Shown here: one piece after another, positions 16,585 to 25,744 of the stretch
Position numbering within the stretch: position 1 is the stretch's first letter
How the letters are laid out: every line of letters starts with the position of its first letter
Assembly: GCA_036389275.1 (NCBI GenBank)
Contig: DASVQE010000048.1
Span: 1-64,000, forward strand
Direction of reading: 5' to 3'
Length of the DNA: 64,000 nucleotides
Origin: QHVT01 sp036389275
GTDB taxonomy: Bacteria > Acidobacteriota > Thermoanaerobaculia > Gp7-AA8
Made by a program: the position numbers and the translations under genes
The notes under the pieces: model-generated
Database searches by the model: none
What the model saw: only the letters and a program-made list of their open reading frames with translations
Told to the model about the DNA's origin: nothing

Positions 16585-17535
16585 TCACATCTCCAGCGGC
16601 AATCCAAACAGCGGAAACAACCGCTCCGTGTCGAGGAACGAGTTCCACTCCGCCACGCGGTCGCCGGCGAGCTCGAGGACGATGAGCGCCCACGCTTTGT
16701 ACGTGCCGGGCTGGTCGCCGGCGCGGTATTGGGCGAACGCGGGCGCGCCCGATGCCGCAACCGGGACGAGGCGCGAGCCGCGGCATTCGTTGCCGGGGCC
16801 GAGGAGCCACTCGCGCACGCTTTGCGGCCCTTGCAGCCAGAGCGTGTACGGCGGCATCGACATCGTGGCGTCGTCGCGGAGCGTCGAGACCAGTCCGTCG
16901 ATGTCGAACGCGTGAAACGCACTCACGTAGCGCTCGAGCAGCTCCGACTGCTCCTCGGTCAGCGGCTGGCGCAGCTCGCGCAGATTGCGCGACCCGACCG
17001 TCATGCGCGCGCGTTGCAGCGCGCTGTTCACCGCCGCCACCGACATCTCCAGCGTCTCGGCCACTTCCATCGCCGACCAGCCGAGGACTTCCGTGAGCAG
17101 CAGAGCGGCGCGCTGCCGCGGCGGCAGATGCTGCAGCGCCGCGACGAAGGCGAGGCGGATGCTCTGCCGCAACACCGCCAGCTCTTCCGGATCGGCATCG
17201 CCCGGCAGCGCCCGCGCCTCCGGCACCGGCTCGAGCCAGTGCGTGCGGTCGCGCACTTCGAGCATGCTCCCGACGCCGCCCGGCGCCGCGCTCTCCTCGT
17301 ACGGCCGGAACTTCCGCGCGCCGCTCGAGAGCTGATCGAGACAGACGTTCGTCGCGATCCGGTGCAGCCACGTCTTCACCGACGCCCGTCCCTCGAACCG
17401 CTCCAGACTCCGCCACGCGCGCACGAACGTCTCCTGCACCGCATCTTCCGCATCCGCCGCCGACCCCAGCATGCGATAGCAGTGGCCGGTCAGCGAAGGG
17501 CGGTACGTCTCGAGCTCGGAAAAGTCGACGTTCAT
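16585..17535 (-). CDS. ECF sigma factor with C-terminal SnoaL-like domain (SigX5/TIGR02960 type)
   Basis: 316 residues from ATG at 17535. Region 2 is at ~15-80 (GHCYRMLGSAADAEDAVQETFVRAWRS, KTWLHRIATNVCLD). A linker with WLEPVP precedes region 4 at ~130-195 (LPPRQRAALLLTEVLGWSAMEVAETL, VNSALQRAR). Residues ~205-316 form a SnoaL/NTF2-like domain (YVSAFHAFDIDGLVSTLRDDATMSMPP). This architecture defines the long ECF sigma factors that need no separate anti-sigma protein, since the SnoaL domain tunes activity and may bind a small ligand. No anti-sigma gene is adjacent. Both flanks are long tandem-repeat hairpins. Confidence 0.88.
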   Translation of the reverse strand: MNVDFSELETYRPSLTGHCYRMLGSAADAEDAVQETFVRAWRSLERFEGRASVKTWLHRIATNVCLDQLSSGARKFRPYEESAAPGGVGSMLEVRDRTHWLEPVPEARALPGDADPEELAVLRQSIRLAFVAALQHLPPRQRAALLLTEVLGWSAMEVAETLEMSVAAVNSALQRARMTVGSRNLRELRQPLTEEQSELLERYVSAFHAFDIDGLVSTLRDDATMSMPPYTLWLQGPQSVREWLLGPGNECRGSRLVPVAASGAPAFAQYRAGDQPGTYKAWALIVLELAGDRVAEWNSFLDTERLFPLFGLPLEM

Positions 17536-17556
17536 GGCGCGGGATTTTATGACGTA

Positions 17557-17656
17557 GATGAGGGATGAGGGATGAGGGATGAGGCATGAGGGATGAGGGA
17601 TGAGGTGAGGGATGAGTATCGCACTCATCCCTCATGCCTCACGCCTCATGCCTCAC
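17557..17656. repeat. Inverted array of heptanucleotide repeats
   Basis: Six copies of GATGAGG and one CATGAGG in tandem, then a short turn and four heptads of the complementary type (CTCATCC, CTCATGC, CTCACGC, CTCATGC). The arms can fold into a hairpin of about 40 base pairs per arm. It lies between the redoxin stop and the SigX5-type start, so it could end upstream transcription or sit in the sigma leader. Repeats of this kind can change length by slippage. Confidence 0.8.
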
Positions 17657-17685
17657 GAGGTCCATGCCCTGACGATAGCCGGCGA

Positions 17686-18321
17686 TCAGTACTTCACCGA
17701 GCAGCCGTACGGCTGGCTGGTCGGCACTGTGACCGGCTTGCCGGCCATCGCTTCCTGCAGGGCGATGTCGACGTGCGGCCGCGCCGTCTCAAAGTCGGAC
17801 TTGCGCGTGCTCGGCTTGTCGTCGATGCCGCCCATGTAGACGATGTTTCCCTGCGGATTGATCACGAACATGTGCGGCGTGGTGCGGGCGTCGTACATGT
17901 GGCCGACCGTGCCTGACTCGTCGACGAGCACCGCATACGGCGCCGCGCCCTTTTCTTTCGTCAGGGCGTTCGCCTCCTCGTTCGAATGGTGGCCCTGATT
18001 GCCGGGCGCCGACGAGACGATCGAAAGCCAGATCACTCCTTTGGCGGCGTATTTCTTCTGCAGGGCCTGCATGACGTGGTTGTCGTAATGCTTCCGGACG
18101 TATGGACATCCATGGTTCAGCCATTCCAGCACCACCCACTTGCCGCGGTACTGGCTGAGCGTGTGCGTCTTGCCGTAGGTATCGACGGCGGTGAATTGCG
18201 GCGCGGCCTTGCCGATTACGGGAGGCGGATAGTGCGGCGCATCGGCGGCCTTCGAGTCGGAGCATCCGGCGACGAGCAGTGCGAAGGTGAACATCAATGC
18301 GACGGCGAGTTTCTGTTTCAT
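17686..18321 (-). CDS. Redoxin-family (AhpC/TSA-like) lipoprotein
   Basis: 211 residues with lipobox VAGC (Cys20). The thioredoxin-like domain begins with APQFTAVDTYGKTHTLSQYRGKWVVLEW, then NHGCPYVRKHY, where the single Cys takes the place of a CxxC or peroxidatic Cys, followed by VSSAPGNQGH and TPHMFVINPQGNIVYMGGIDD. A second Cys lies near the C-terminus (YGCSVKY) and could resolve it. Its start overlaps the DsbD stop as ATGA, so it is probably reduced by that membrane reductase at the outer surface. It is the last gene of the GntR-led run. Confidence 0.82.
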   Translation of the reverse strand: MKQKLAVALMFTFALLVAGCSDSKAADAPHYPPPVIGKAAPQFTAVDTYGKTHTLSQYRGKWVVLEWLNHGCPYVRKHYDNHVMQALQKKYAAKGVIWLSIVSSAPGNQGHHSNEEANALTKEKGAAPYAVLVDESGTVGHMYDARTTPHMFVINPQGNIVYMGGIDDKPSTRKSDFETARPHVDIALQEAMAGKPVTVPTSQPYGCSVKY

Positions 18322-20438
18322 TTGATTTCTCCTGGTTTTGACAATGCGTTCAAAAGAATTCCGGGACTGAGAATCTCCGGCAGCAGGCGAGGCCGCGCGG
18401 CGGGATCGGCTTCATAGAGGACGTAGAGAGGAACGCCGGAGCGGCCGAAGGCCGTCAGCGCGCGTGTAATGGCGGGATCGTTGTTCGTCCAGTCGGCTTT
18501 CAGCATGGCGATGTTCCGCGCTTTGACGAGTTGGTGGACCTCGCTCGAGCTGAAGGCGACGCGCTCGTTGACTTTGCAGGTGAGGCACCACGCCGCCGTA
18601 AAGTCGATGAAGACCGGACGTCCCGCCGCGCGATGCTCGGCCACGCGCGCTTCCGAATAGGTTTCCCAGGCGATGCCGGCTGTTGTGCCGGACGGCGCCG
18701 CGATTGCGGCCGGCGTGCTCGTTGCGGCGAGCAGGAGTCCGCCGGCGATGCATGCGGCGGCGGCGATGCGCGCGCTCCATTTCGTGCGCGCCGCGGCCGA
18801 CAGCGTGACCCACTGACCCCAGATCCAGAGGCCGAGTGCGAGCATGGTCAATCCGATCAGCAGACGCAGCACGCCGTCGATGCCGGTCTGATGGCCGAAC
18901 ACCCACGCGAGCCACGCCACGGTGGCGAAGAGCGGGAAGGCGGTGAGCTGGCGGAAGCGAACCATCCACGCGCCGGGGCGCGGCAGAAAGCGGAGCAGCG
19001 CCGGCCACGCGGAAAGGGCGACGTACGGGGCGGCCATGCCGGCGCCGAGGGCGGTGAAGATCAGCAGCGATTTCGCGGCGCTCTGCGTCATCGCGTAGCC
19101 GAGTGCGGCGCCCATGAACGGCGCGGTACAGGGCGTGGCCACGAACGTCGCCACGACGCCGTTGATGAAGCTCGAGCGGTAACCGCCGCCGGCCGCTCCG
19201 CCGATGCGCGTGAGCGCCGTGCCGATCTCGACGACGCCGGCGAGGCTCAGGCCGAGGGCGAAGAGGAGGAAGGCCATCGCCGCGACGAAGGCCGGCGATT
19301 GCAGTTGAAAGCCCCAGCCGATTTCCTCGCCGGCCGCGCGCAACGCCAGCAGCAATGCGGCGAGCGCCCAGAACGCGACCAGCACACCCGAGGCGAAGGT
19401 GAGGCCGTGCGCGCGAACGCGGCGCGGATCGTGGCCGGCGGACTCCACGAACGAGAGGATCTTCAGCGAGACCACCGGAAAGACGCACGGCATCAGATTG
19501 AGGATCACGCCGCCGGCGAAGGCGAGTGCGAGGGCGACGAGCAGCGTCGCCGGCAAACCGCTCGTGGTGCTTGCGGGCGCATTCGCCGGCGCGGCAGCGG
19601 TGGCGGCGGAGATCGGGACATCGAATTCGAACGCGGCACCATTCTTGGCGAGCAAAATCCCGTTGATCCTCGCGGCGTTGCCGGTGAGGTACGGCGAGCG
19701 TGTGAGGCGCATCGTCACGACGCCGCCGTCGACGCTCGTCGGCTGCGGCGCGCTGTATTCGATGAGCGGACCGCTCGCGGCGAAGAACTGCACGTCGCCG
19801 TCGAGCGTGACCTCTTTCGGCGCCGCGATCCGCAGCACGAACTGCTCGCCCTCGGCACGCGCAGCGATGTTCCACCCTTTCGCCGCAACCGGGATCTTGG
19901 TCCGTGTCGCCGCGAACAGTGAGGCGGCCGGTTCCGCCGGTGCGACCGCGTTCTTGCCAATCGGAACGTCGAGCGCCAGCGTGACGTCTTCCGGAATGCA
20001 GATCTTCTCGCACACCATCCAGTGCACGTCCGCGGTCGCGCGCGCGGTCGTCCCTGGTTTCGCGTCGCCCGCCGCGCGGAACGGCACGAGCAGCACCACC
20101 TCACCCTCGTAGCCGTACGTGGTGAGAGGAGCCATGCGGATCTGCTCCGGATACGGCCACTCGATCTCGCCGGCGGTGAATCCGTTTGGAAGGTGCCAAC
20201 TGACGTCGGTCGGCTCGCCCGAGTCGCCCGGATGTTTCCAGTACGTATGCCAGCCCTCTTTCATCCGCATCCGCAGCGCGACGTCGAACGATTCGCCGGG
20301 TGCGACCGATGGTTTTTCGAGCAGCAGTTCCGCCTGTACGTGTGGCGTCGAGACGGCCTCGCCACGCACCTCGGAAGCGAGCAGCGCGACGAGCACCGCG
20401 GCCGCGGCCCGCATCGCCTTCCTGGAATCCCGAGTCAT
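18318..20438 (-). CDS. dsbD: DsbD/ScsB-type thiol:disulfide interchange protein
   Basis: 706 residues in the classical three-part order. After a signal peptide (~27 residues) comes a periplasmic beta domain with WHTYWKHPGDSGEPT and a Cys pair in VCEKICIPED. The transmembrane part, ~300-590, contains the two conserved half-site cysteines NLMPCVFPV and VATPCTAPF. The C-terminal thioredoxin domain carries DFTAAWCLTCKVNE (CxxC) and ends at 706. It moves electrons from cytoplasmic thioredoxin to periplasmic acceptors. The start abuts the preceding stop (TGAATG) and its stop overlaps the redoxin start, tying it to that lipoprotein. Confidence 0.92.
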   Translation of the reverse strand: MTRDSRKAMRAAAAVLVALLASEVRGEAVSTPHVQAELLLEKPSVAPGESFDVALRMRMKEGWHTYWKHPGDSGEPTDVSWHLPNGFTAGEIEWPYPEQIRMAPLTTYGYEGEVVLLVPFRAAGDAKPGTTARATADVHWMVCEKICIPEDVTLALDVPIGKNAVAPAEPAASLFAATRTKIPVAAKGWNIAARAEGEQFVLRIAAPKEVTLDGDVQFFAASGPLIEYSAPQPTSVDGGVVTMRLTRSPYLTGNAARINGILLAKNGAAFEFDVPISAATAAAPANAPASTTSGLPATLLVALALAFAGGVILNLMPCVFPVVSLKILSFVESAGHDPRRVRAHGLTFASGVLVAFWALAALLLALRAAGEEIGWGFQLQSPAFVAAMAFLLFALGLSLAGVVEIGTALTRIGGAAGGGYRSSFINGVVATFVATPCTAPFMGAALGYAMTQSAAKSLLIFTALGAGMAAPYVALSAWPALLRFLPRPGAWMVRFRQLTAFPLFATVAWLAWVFGHQTGIDGVLRLLIGLTMLALGLWIWGQWVTLSAAARTKWSARIAAAACIAGGLLLAATSTPAAIAAPSGTTAGIAWETYSEARVAEHRAAGRPVFIDFTAAWCLTCKVNERVAFSSSEVHQLVKARNIAMLKADWTNNDPAITRALTAFGRSGVPLYVLYEADPAARPRLLPEILSPGILLNALSKPGEIK

Positions 20439-23400
20439 TCAGTGCACCTCCACGGCGTTGTCGGACGAGTTCCGATCGATGTAGACGTTGTAAGGGTCGA
20501 TGCCCGCATACGCCGGTTTCTCTTCAGTGACGAATTGCAGGACCTGCCGCCCGGAATGGATCGGCCGGCGCTCCATCAGTACCACGTCGTTCGCATCGAA
20601 GACGTCGCGGCCCGGCTCGGCGGTGAAGAGTCCGACTTCAATGCGCTCCTCGAGCCGCGCTTCGGTCTCCGCGCCCTCGCCGTCGGCATAGAGCTTCTTC
20701 GCCTCGATCGGCACGCTGACGTTCCACTTGCCGTCGGCGCGTCGCACGGCGGTCGGCGTCGTCACCTTGAGGTCGTACAGCGTGATGCGCTCGAAGAGGT
20801 CGGTGATGAGGTCCTGCTCTTCGCGCGTCTTCGCTTCGGCGCGCAACGCTTCAATGAGATCGACGGATCGCGGATAGGGCGCGCGTTGGAACTTGTAGCG
20901 CGTGACGAGTGTTCGCAGCGCGCGATCGATCGCATCCTCACCCATGCGCACCTGCAGCAGGTACATGGCCAGCGCTCCCTTGCGGTAGGTGACGTACTCC
21001 TGGCCGGCGACGCGCGCGAGCACCGGCTCCTGCCGCGGCGCGGCGGCGCGCCCTTGGAGATAGCGGTCGAGCTCGAACTGCATGTAGCGGCGCATGTGGT
21101 CCGCGCCGCGCAAATGCTTCAAGACCATCTGCGCCGAATATTGGGCGAGGGTCTCGGAAAGCACCTGTACTCCTTCCATCTCCGCGCCGATGACCTGATG
21201 CGCCCACCACTGATGCGCCACTTCGTGCGCGGTCAGAAAGGTGACGTAGTCCATGGTCTCCGGTTTCGTGTAATCGGAGACGAATCCCACTTCCTCGGAA
21301 TAGGCGATGGTGCCGGCGAAGGAAGCGGCCGCGCCGTGGTACGCCGAGGACTCGACGATGCGGACGTGGTCGAACTGATACGGACCGAAATTCGCCTGGT
21401 AGTAATCGAGCGCCGCCGCCATGGCATCGAGCATCCGGTCGACGTTCCAATGATGGGCCGGGTGGTAATAGACGGCCAGGTCGATGCCGCCGTGCCGGCG
21501 GTGCTTCTCCACATAACGCGCGGACTGCACGGCGAAGCGCGGATGCACCGGCGCACCCGATACGAAGCGCGCAATACGCCAGCCGCCGCGCCGGAAATCC
21601 GCGACCTTGTTGCCCGGCGCGATCGGCGTCTGATCGGCGGAGGTCGAGACGGTGACGTCCACCTTCGCCCAGCCGCGCCCCATGTTCGGCTTCGCGGTGG
21701 CGGCGAGATCTTCGAGCTTCGGTATCGGCGGCGCTTCCGGCAGGCCGTATTTGCGGCGGGCGGCGGGATTGCCGAGGAGGCCGGCGAAATTCATCCCGAT
21801 GACCGGCATGAGCTCGGCCTCATCGAGATACGTCCCGTTCCCGATCAGGCTCGTATTCGGCGATCCATTGCGAAAGCCGCGCACCCAGAGGAGCGTCTCG
21901 CAATCGAGGACGCGCTCTTCGCCCGGCTGCATGGCCCGGTCGAGGCGATAGATGCGATAGCGGTATTTCGGGTCATTGAGGACTTCCCGTGCGCCGCCGA
22001 TCGTGGAGCGGATGATCTGCAAGTCTTCGTTCAGCACGCGCACGTGAATTTCTGCAATCGGCTTCGTGGTCAGATTGCGCAGCGTGTAGCGTCCCTTCGT
22101 CACCGCCCGCAATTCGCGCGGATAAAGGGCGACGTCGAGCTTCATGTCCACGATGGTCGGCTGCGGCAAATCGAGGTACTTGCCGTATTTCTTTTCGAAG
22201 GCGGCCGCCGATTCCATCGCCGCGGCCGGAGTCGTGTAGTGATTGAGGATGTTGGTGTTGTAGTAGGCGTACGCACCGGTGGTGACGAACGCCAGCGACG
22301 CGGCGATGCCGACCCATCCCGCGGCACTGCCGAGCCGCCGCCGCGCGTACGCCAATCGCGGCCGGAGCCGCACGTCGGTCCCGCGCCTCCACAATAAATG
22401 CGCAGCGAGCAGCAGCAGTACGGCGAACGCGCCCCAATAGAGCCGGAACGTCCAGGCGCCGATCCAGAAGGTGCCGGCGCCATTGAGATCGCTGAGAGGC
22501 ACCTCCGGCGTTCCGCCGTATTTCAGGAGATTGTGATTGAGGACGCCGTTCAGTTGCCGCGACAGGAGGAAGAGCACCATCACTCCCCATCCCACTGCCT
22601 TGTGCGGACTGATCGCATGGACGAACACCGCCAGCGTGGCGAGCAACAGCATGTCCCACGTCGCCGGCGCCACATACCAGAAGAGGTATTTGCCGAGCTC
22701 CAGCTCCCTGTAGCCGAGGGAGAGCTGGACGAGGATTGAGGCAACGACCGTCGTCAGTAGAGCGGACAGGAGCACGGCCGCCATCGCCAACGTCTTCGGC
22801 ACCACATACGCCCCGTTGGGCATCGGCGCGGCGTCGATGAGCTCGTGCACCCGGCGGTCGCGCTCGCGCCATACCAGCTCGCCCGCGTAATAAATCGCGA
22901 TGAGCACCGGAATCATCGCGAACGCATCCTGGATCTCCGGAATCAGCGACAGCGTGGTCGGGTAGCTTGGCTTGCCGTCGGGGTCGCGCTGCGTCAGCAG
23001 CACGAACGAGGTGAGGTAGAGACCGGCCAACATCAGGATGGCGAAGGTCGGGCTCAGCACCACCTGCCGGATCTCGAATCGGGTGCGCATCCACAGCAGC
23101 GCGCGCGTTGCGGCGCTGCCGTGTTGCGGCGTCGGTAACGCGGCGGCCTGCAGCGGGCGAGATCCTTCCGCCAGGTTCTGCTGCTTCCGCTCGCGTTTCG
23201 ACATGCCGCGATCGGTGAAGCGGTAGGCGGCGTACGCGAGGGCGAGACAGGCGGCGGCGATGCCGAGCCACAGCAGCCGGTTGTAGAGCAGAAACCCGGC
23301 GAGCTCCGGCAGCCGAACGTTGCGCTCGGCCACGGTCCAGTAGCGCGTGACGTCGGCGAGCGCGCGCGAGCCGAAGGGATCGAGCATGGCGATGACCGCG

Positions 23401-24005
23401 CGGAGTTCCGGCCGCTCGACGAAGGAGCCCTGCAGCACGAGGAAGCCGAAGAGGAAGCTGATCACGCCGAGGTACGTGGCCATCATCGAGCGCGTGATCG
23501 TGGCCAATGCGAAGAAGACCGCCGCGTGAATGAAGAGGTTCGGCAGCGCGAAGAGAAAGTAGGCGTAGAGATGATCGGCGAGGCGAGTGCCGCCGGACTG
23601 CGCCGCTTCCGCCCACGGCATCATCGGGCCGAGGATGCGCGCGAGCGGCACGACGACCATGCAGAGCGCCGCGATAGAAAACGCGCCGAGGAAACGGCCG
23701 AGGAGATAGTCGCGCTTCGTGATCGGAGTCGAGCGCACGATCGGACCGAAGCCGGTCTCGTCATCGCGCAGGACCACGTTCGCGACGAACGACGTCGTCA
23801 CGAACATTGCCAGTACGGACGCGACGAGATAGATCCGCAGCGTGGCGAACGCCGCATTCGGGCGGAGGCCGCCGTCGGCGGCAAAGTCCATCTGCGGCAC
23901 GCTCGCCGTCGCGAGCAGCAGCGCGAACGCCACAAGCGTCGTCACCCACAGCAGCGGGTTGCGGAGCACGTAGCGGATCTCGAAGGCGGCGATGTTTGCG
24001 AGCAT
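20439..24005 (-). CDS. ABC-2 permease fused to an M1-family zinc metallopeptidase
   Basis: 1188 residues. The first ~600 hold two ABC-2-type permease halves with about six helices each (FEIRYVLRNPLLWV ... ; RFEIRQVVLSPTFAILML ...). From ~620 a periplasmic M1 aminopeptidase-like domain follows, with zinc motif HEVAHQWW and downstream Glu in LSETLAQYS in place of the usual NEGFA. The GxMEN motif is not obvious; a TIAYSEE stretch stands in its position. Such fusions are known in Acidobacteria and Bacteroidetes and are thought to couple export with processing. The ATPase encoded 9 bases upstream is its likely partner. Substrate unknown. Confidence 0.85.
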   Translation of the reverse strand: MLANIAAFEIRYVLRNPLLWVTTLVAFALLLATASVPQMDFAADGGLRPNAAFATLRIYLVASVLAMFVTTSFVANVVLRDDETGFGPIVRSTPITKRDYLLGRFLGAFSIAALCMVVVPLARILGPMMPWAEAAQSGGTRLADHLYAYFLFALPNLFIHAAVFFALATITRSMMATYLGVISFLFGFLVLQGSFVERPELRAVIAMLDPFGSRALADVTRYWTVAERNVRLPELAGFLLYNRLLWLGIAAACLALAYAAYRFTDRGMSKRERKQQNLAEGSRPLQAAALPTPQHGSAATRALLWMRTRFEIRQVVLSPTFAILMLAGLYLTSFVLLTQRDPDGKPSYPTTLSLIPEIQDAFAMIPVLIAIYYAGELVWRERDRRVHELIDAAPMPNGAYVVPKTLAMAAVLLSALLTTVVASILVQLSLGYRELELGKYLFWYVAPATWDMLLLATLAVFVHAISPHKAVGWGVMVLFLLSRQLNGVLNHNLLKYGGTPEVPLSDLNGAGTFWIGAWTFRLYWGAFAVLLLLAAHLLWRRGTDVRLRPRLAYARRRLGSAAGWVGIAASLAFVTTGAYAYYNTNILNHYTTPAAAMESAAAFEKKYGKYLDLPQPTIVDMKLDVALYPRELRAVTKGRYTLRNLTTKPIAEIHVRVLNEDLQIIRSTIGGAREVLNDPKYRYRIYRLDRAMQPGEERVLDCETLLWVRGFRNGSPNTSLIGNGTYLDEAELMPVIGMNFAGLLGNPAARRKYGLPEAPPIPKLEDLAATAKPNMGRGWAKVDVTVSTSADQTPIAPGNKVADFRRGGWRIARFVSGAPVHPRFAVQSARYVEKHRRHGGIDLAVYYHPAHHWNVDRMLDAMAAALDYYQANFGPYQFDHVRIVESSAYHGAAASFAGTIAYSEEVGFVSDYTKPETMDYVTFLTAHEVAHQWWAHQVIGAEMEGVQVLSETLAQYSAQMVLKHLRGADHMRRYMQFELDRYLQGRAAAPRQEPVLARVAGQEYVTYRKGALAMYLLQVRMGEDAIDRALRTLVTRYKFQRAPYPRSVDLIEALRAEAKTREEQDLITDLFERITLYDLKVTTPTAVRRADGKWNVSVPIEAKKLYADGEGAETEARLEERIEVGLFTAEPGRDVFDANDVVLMERRPIHSGRQVLQFVTEEKPAYAGIDPYNVYIDRNSSDNAVEVH

Positions 24006-24014
24006 GGCGAGCGT

Positions 24015-24893
24015 TCAGGCGGCGCGGCGCGCTTCGAGCAGCGTAGAAAAGTAGACGTCCTCGAGCCCGGCCTCGACGGCGGTGAAGCCGTCGCCCGGAT
24101 CACCATCGGAGAGGATGTGCACCACCGTGCGGCCGGCGAAGAGACGCGTGGAGAGGACCTCGTAGCGCTCGCGGATCTCTTCGAGCTCACGCCGCTCGAC
24201 GCTCTTCATCCAGATCCGGCCGCGCGTCGAGTGGATCAGCTCCATCGGCGCTCCTTCGAGCTGCACGCGGCCGCCCGCCAGCACGGCCATGCGCGGGCAG
24301 AGATCCTTTACATCGTCGACGATGTGCGTCGAGAGGATGACCACCACCTGCTCGCCGATTTCCGCGAGCAGATTCAGAAAGCGATTCCGTTCCTCCGGGT
24401 CGAGGCCGGCCGTCGGCTCGTCGACGATGATCAGCTCCGGATTGCCGATCAGCGCCTGGGCGATGCCGAAGCGCTGGCGCATCCCGCCCGAAAATCCGGA
24501 GAGCATCTTCTTGCGGACAGTCCACAAGTTGACCTGATGCAGCAGCGTCTCGACGGTGAGCTTGCGGTCCGCGGCCGCGGCGATGCCTTTCAGCACCGCC
24601 ATGTGCTCGAGCATCTCGTACGCGGAGACTCGCGGATAGACGCCGAAATCCTGCGGGAGATAGCCGAGCGTGCGCCGCAGTTTCTCCGGCTCGCGGATCA
24701 CGTCGATCGCGCCGAAGCGGATCGTCCCTTCGGTCGGCGTCTGCAGCGTGGCGATGGTGCGCATGAGCGTCGACTTGCCGGCGCCGTTCGGGCCGAGCAG
24801 GCCGTACATGCCGCGCGGAATCGACATCGTCACGCGATCGAGCGCGCGCGTTCCGTTCGGATAGATGTGGCTGACGTCGTGAAGCTCGAGCAT
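24015..24893 (-). CDS. ABC transporter ATP-binding protein (partner of the permease/M1 fusion)
   Basis: 292 residues with Walker A GPNGAGKST (~36), Q-loop LPQDFGVYP, signature FSGGMRQR, Walker B LIIVDEPTAGLDPEE and H-loop STHIV. The first signature residue is Phe instead of the usual Leu. It ends with an ~80-residue C-terminal domain (VERRELEEIRERYE). It is 9 bases upstream of the permease/peptidase fusion and 95 bases after the preceding permease gene, inside one same-strand run. Confidence 0.92.
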   Translation of the reverse strand: MLELHDVSHIYPNGTRALDRVTMSIPRGMYGLLGPNGAGKSTLMRTIATLQTPTEGTIRFGAIDVIREPEKLRRTLGYLPQDFGVYPRVSAYEMLEHMAVLKGIAAAADRKLTVETLLHQVNLWTVRKKMLSGFSGGMRQRFGIAQALIGNPELIIVDEPTAGLDPEERNRFLNLLAEIGEQVVVILSTHIVDDVKDLCPRMAVLAGGRVQLEGAPMELIHSTRGRIWMKSVERRELEEIRERYEVLSTRLFAGRTVVHILSDGDPGDGFTAVEAGLEDVYFSTLLEARRAA

Positions 24894-24988
24894 AGGGAAG
24901 TCCTGATTTCCTGCAATACGGATGGATGGAGCTCACGCCGTGAGGCTCGCAATCGAGCTTTCCGGCGACGGGCGAACGCGCGTGCTGC

Positions 24989-25744
24989 TTACCCGGGTCG
25001 ATCGTCGCGTCGTCGCCGTTCGGCGTGCCGCGACGCGGCGGCCCAGAGCGCGGCCAGGCCTGCGCCGATCCAGAGGAAGGTCGCGACCGTCCGCTGCGTG
25101 AAGATCGGCATCGTGCGCCAGGCCGAGGCTACCTCGTTCACCGCCGAGAAAAAGGCGTGCGCTCCCGGGACGTAGCGCCACTCCTGATCGTCGACGTGAT
25201 CGACGGCGTTGCTGACGGCGCCGATCAGCAGCATGACCGCGACCGCGCCGATGAGCCATCGCAGCGGATGGCGCAGCCCGAGCACCAGCGCGCTGCCGAA
25301 CAGGTACGCGCCGATGGTGGCCGCCAGCGGAATGCGCAGGACCGTCTCCGCCGCCGAGGCGTGCGCGACGGAGCCGAGCACGAGCAGCCAGGCTACGAAG
25401 AACATCAGCGTGGCGCTCATCCAGACGAACCCGGCGAAGACGCGCGCCAGCGCCAGCGGGCGGCGCTCCACCGGCAGCATCCAGAGGAACGACGCGCCGA
25501 AGCGCCGCTCGCCGCGCCAGACCGCGAACGGAACGAGGAAGGCGATCAGCGGCGTCGGGAAGGCCACTTCGCAATCGAAGCCGGCGCCGCCGCGGAGGAT
25601 GTCGCGCACGACGACGAGCGTGGTGACGACGAAGACCACCGCGACGAGGAGGACTTCGCGCCGCAGACTGAGACCGACGACGCGGATCTGTTCGACGATC
25701 ACGTCGCGGAAACGGGGCGTGCGGTCGAGGGCGAGCTCCGTCAT
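24989..25744 (-). CDS. ABC-2-type membrane permease component
   Basis: 251 residues from ATG at 25744, overlapping the ATPase stop as ATGA. About six hydrophobic helices are visible (VLLVAVVFVVTTLVVV, LIAFLVPFAVW, ALARVFAGFVWMSATLMFFVAWLLVLG, IPLAATIGAYLFGSALVLGL, LIGAVAVMLLIGAVSNAV, TVATFLWIGAGLAALWA). No peptidase domain is present, unlike the larger fusion downstream. Together with the preceding ATPase it forms a YtrB/YtrC-like exporter, a class usually controlled by a GntR/YtrA regulator, as here. Confidence 0.75.
   Translation of the reverse strand: MTELALDRTPRFRDVIVEQIRVVGLSLRREVLLVAVVFVVTTLVVVRDILRGGAGFDCEVAFPTPLIAFLVPFAVWRGERRFGASFLWMLPVERRPLALARVFAGFVWMSATLMFFVAWLLVLGSVAHASAAETVLRIPLAATIGAYLFGSALVLGLRHPLRWLIGAVAVMLLIGAVSNAVDHVDDQEWRYVPGAHAFFSAVNEVASAWRTMPIFTQRTVATFLWIGAGLAALWAAASRHAERRRRDDRPG

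Noticed and set aside
17557..17656. CRISPR array
   Set aside because: Units are seven bases with no spacers, and half are inverted; no cas genes. The arrays at 34845 and 49815 are excluded for the same reason.
20022..22397. 791-codon plus-strand frame opposite the DsbD and M1-fusion genes
   Set aside because: High-GC antisense frame rich in Arg/His/Val with no domain; the minus-strand genes have clear family motifs.
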